DNA of 64,000 nucleotides, taken from positions 2,865,001 through 2,929,000 of the forward strand of contig NZ_CP078143.1 in NCBI RefSeq assembly GCF_019891395.1, read 5' to 3'. Positions within the stretch are counted from its first letter, which is position 1, and each line of letters begins with the position of its first letter. A model generated the notes under the pieces. That model saw nothing but the letters and a program-made list of their open reading frames with translations. It ran no database searches and was not told where the DNA came from. The stretch is from Nitratireductor kimnyeongensis (GTDB taxonomy: Bacteria > Pseudomonadota > Alphaproteobacteria > Rhizobiales > Rhizobiaceae). Positions 62,602 to 64,000 of this stretch are shown here, in pieces. A program made the translations under genes and the position numbers.

Positions 62602-62628
62602 CGGGCTTTGCATCGCAAGGCCCGTTTT
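62602..62628 (+). terminator. Rho-independent terminator of der
   Basis: CGGGCTTTGC, a 3-nt loop ATC and GCAAGGCCCG form a 10-bp stem with one G-T pair, followed by TTTT and further T-rich sequence. It lies about 30 nt after the der stop codon. Confidence 0.82.
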
Positions 62629-62739
62629 CGTTTGCTTTTGCTGCTTCGCCAGCAAGACCGCTCGACCTGTTAACCAGTGATCAAGGTTAACCAAATATGG
62701 TTTTGGAAATCGGGTTGAGTTGCGTAGCGGAGAGTGTGG

Positions 62740-63924
62740 GTGCTTCGTCGGAGTGGAAGAGTACCGCGCAAGGCGGTTGATGAATCGCGTTCCTTCCTGG
62801 CGCCAGCTTTGGTGGCGTTGGGGTTCTGGATCGGGTTTCCGGGCATTGTCGCGCATCAGGATATGGCCGGGCTGGTTTCCGGAGAAGAGGGCGCGGGTCC
62901 CCGCTGGGCCGCCTTCGTGGAAAAATCCGTCGCCGGTTCCATCCATCAGGCAGAGATGCCCTTTGTGGATGGTGATCTGAAGACGGGCAGCATTTCCGGA
63001 TCGGGAATGGCTGCACCCGGCATCGGCAAGATCGCCTTCCGCGGCAAAAAAGGGTTCACCGGCACAACGCCGGACGAAGATCGCATCAATCGCGCGGAAA
63101 AGACCGGACGGCTTGTTCAGGTCGTTCCGGTCCAGCCGCCGAAGCTTTTCGAAGCCGGCACGATCTTCGAAAAAACCAGTTTCCTCCTTGAGAAGCCGAA
63201 ACCCGACCAGAAGCTGATGGCGTTTGTCGATCCCGACATCAAGGGCGAGGAAGTGCGCATCGCCTCGGCGTTCTATATGAAAAAGGATAAGAAGGCCGAT
63301 CCGACGCTGCCACGCGCGATCGCCGAGTTGGTCAACAACGATCAGCCTGACATTCTTGCCACCGCTTATGCACCGCAGAAACCCGACTATGCGAAAGCCT
63401 CGCCATTTGCGAGCATCCTGCGCGAAGAGGAGCCGGCAGGCGGGCGGTTCATTCCTCCGGTCGATGCGAAGGATCATCCCTGGGCGCGGCAACCTCTACC
63501 CGAAACGGCGTTTTCGAAAAGCGAGCAGCAATGTCTTGCAGCCGGCATCTACTTCGAGGCGCGCGGTGAATCCGTGAAGGGGCAGGCTGCGGTGGCGCAG
63601 GTCATTCTCAATCGCGTGCGCAATCCCACCTATCCGAACACGATCTGCGGTGTCGTTTACCAGAACGAGAAATGGCGCAATCGTTGCCAGTTTTCATTCG
63701 CCTGCGACGGGATTCGTGACCGCGTCGCCAGCCCGGGGCATTTCAAGACGGCGCAGGAAGTGGCCATGGCCACGACCGCCGGTAAGATCTGGCTGCCGGA
63801 AGTGGGCTCTTCCACCCATTATCACGCGACCTATGTGAACCCGCGTTGGGCACACGCCATGCAACGCATGAAAAAGATCGGCCAGCACATTTTCTATCGC
63901 ACCTATGGCGGTGGCTGGAACTGA
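62740..63924 (+). CDS. SleB-like cell wall hydrolase
   Basis: A peptidoglycan hydrolase of about 394 residues with the Hydrolase_2 (SleB/CwlJ) catalytic domain at the C-terminus: QQCLAAGIYFEARGESVKGQAAVAQVILNRVRNPTYPNTICGVVYQNE, then CQFSFACDG and THYHATYVNPRWAHAMQRMKKIGQHIFYR. An N-terminal hydrophobic stretch (FLAPALVALGFWIGFPGIVA) may anchor it or act as a signal, and a long linker follows. GTG 62740 is chosen because GGAG lies 7 nt upstream; GTG 62734 would be too close. Such proteins are common in Rhizobiales. The remaining 76 nt of the window hold nothing recognisable. Confidence 0.9.
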   Translation: MLRRSGRVPRKAVDESRSFLAPALVALGFWIGFPGIVAHQDMAGLVSGEEGAGPRWAAFVEKSVAGSIHQAEMPFVDGDLKTGSISGSGMAAPGIGKIAFRGKKGFTGTTPDEDRINRAEKTGRLVQVVPVQPPKLFEAGTIFEKTSFLLEKPKPDQKLMAFVDPDIKGEEVRIASAFYMKKDKKADPTLPRAIAELVNNDQPDILATAYAPQKPDYAKASPFASILREEEPAGGRFIPPVDAKDHPWARQPLPETAFSKSEQQCLAAGIYFEARGESVKGQAAVAQVILNRVRNPTYPNTICGVVYQNEKWRNRCQFSFACDGIRDRVASPGHFKTAQEVAMATTAGKIWLPEVGSSTHYHATYVNPRWAHAMQRMKKIGQHIFYRTYGGGWN

Positions 63925-64000
63925 TAAGGGCGGTGAAATCACTCAAATGAAGGTCTGAAAAGCGGCAGGACTCGCCGCGATTCCCGCTTTCATCGTGTCA

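Overview
The window looks like a GC-rich chromosome or megaplasmid segment from an alphaproteobacterium of the Rhizobiales (Hyphomicrobiales). Support comes from the ExoF/ExoP/ExoY-style exopolysaccharide genes, rhizobial-type palindromic intergenic repeats (38193-38242 and 53201-53565), and the flavour of panB/panC, der and the SleB-like cell wall hydrolase. The genus cannot be fixed from sequence alone. No rRNA, tRNA, CRISPR array, transposase or integrase was seen.

Layout. 1-1107: end of a pantothenate operon (panB, partial panC). 1225-4241: minus-strand genes comprising a GT4 glycosyltransferase, a short coiled-coil protein and an unrecognised Rossmann-like protein. 4563-13190: plus-strand Wzx/Wzy-type exopolysaccharide operon (outer-membrane export protein, Wzc/ExoP co-polymerase, GT2, GT4, ExoY-like initiating transferase, Wzx flippase). 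13200-14855: GMC oxidoreductase. 15145-17119: a DegT/StrS aminotransferase translationally coupled to an Sfp-type phosphopantetheinyl transferase. 17089-31433: a minus-strand NRPS/PKS operon in which each gene overlaps the next. 31690-35332: a GH16 glycanase, a Wzy-like polymerase and a pyruvyltransferase-like protein, which complete the polysaccharide set. 35652-37641: a Crp/Fnr regulator and a LuxR-type regulator with an atypical receiver domain.

The NRPS/PKS line reads A-PCP, then KS-AT-ACP-aminotransferase-C-A(Gly)-PCP, then C*-PCP-TE*. It lies physically between the Wzx and Wzy genes of the polysaccharide locus. The last C domain has HQxxxDG in place of HHxxxDG, the last module keeps only a C-terminal scrap of an adenylation domain, and the thioesterase has Cys instead of Ser. 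The glycine code (DILQLGMIWK) is directly readable. I infer a small aminoacyl/beta-amino acyl-glycine product that may decorate, or be made alongside, the exopolysaccharide. I know of no described system with this exact layout.

37735-46661: a nucleoside uptake and salvage operon (BMP-type ABC transporter, guanine-deaminase-like amidohydrolase, purine nucleoside phosphorylase, two SDRs) with a divergent cupin gene. 46790-56648: a second carbon/sulfur salvage region with mtnA-mtnK, a divergent sugar ABC transporter, a SorC-type regulator and a fused class II aldolase/SDR. Together these suggest import of 5-methylthioribose or 5-deoxyribose, phosphorylation, isomerisation and aldol cleavage to DHAP plus an aldehyde. 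Related TTGACAA/TTGTCAA palindromes sit in front of all three transcription units (38146, 49394, 56681) and may define one regulon.

56908-63924: ordinary chromosomal genes (glycine-zipper lipoprotein, BCCT transporter, polysaccharide deacetylase, TPR protein, der, cell wall hydrolase).
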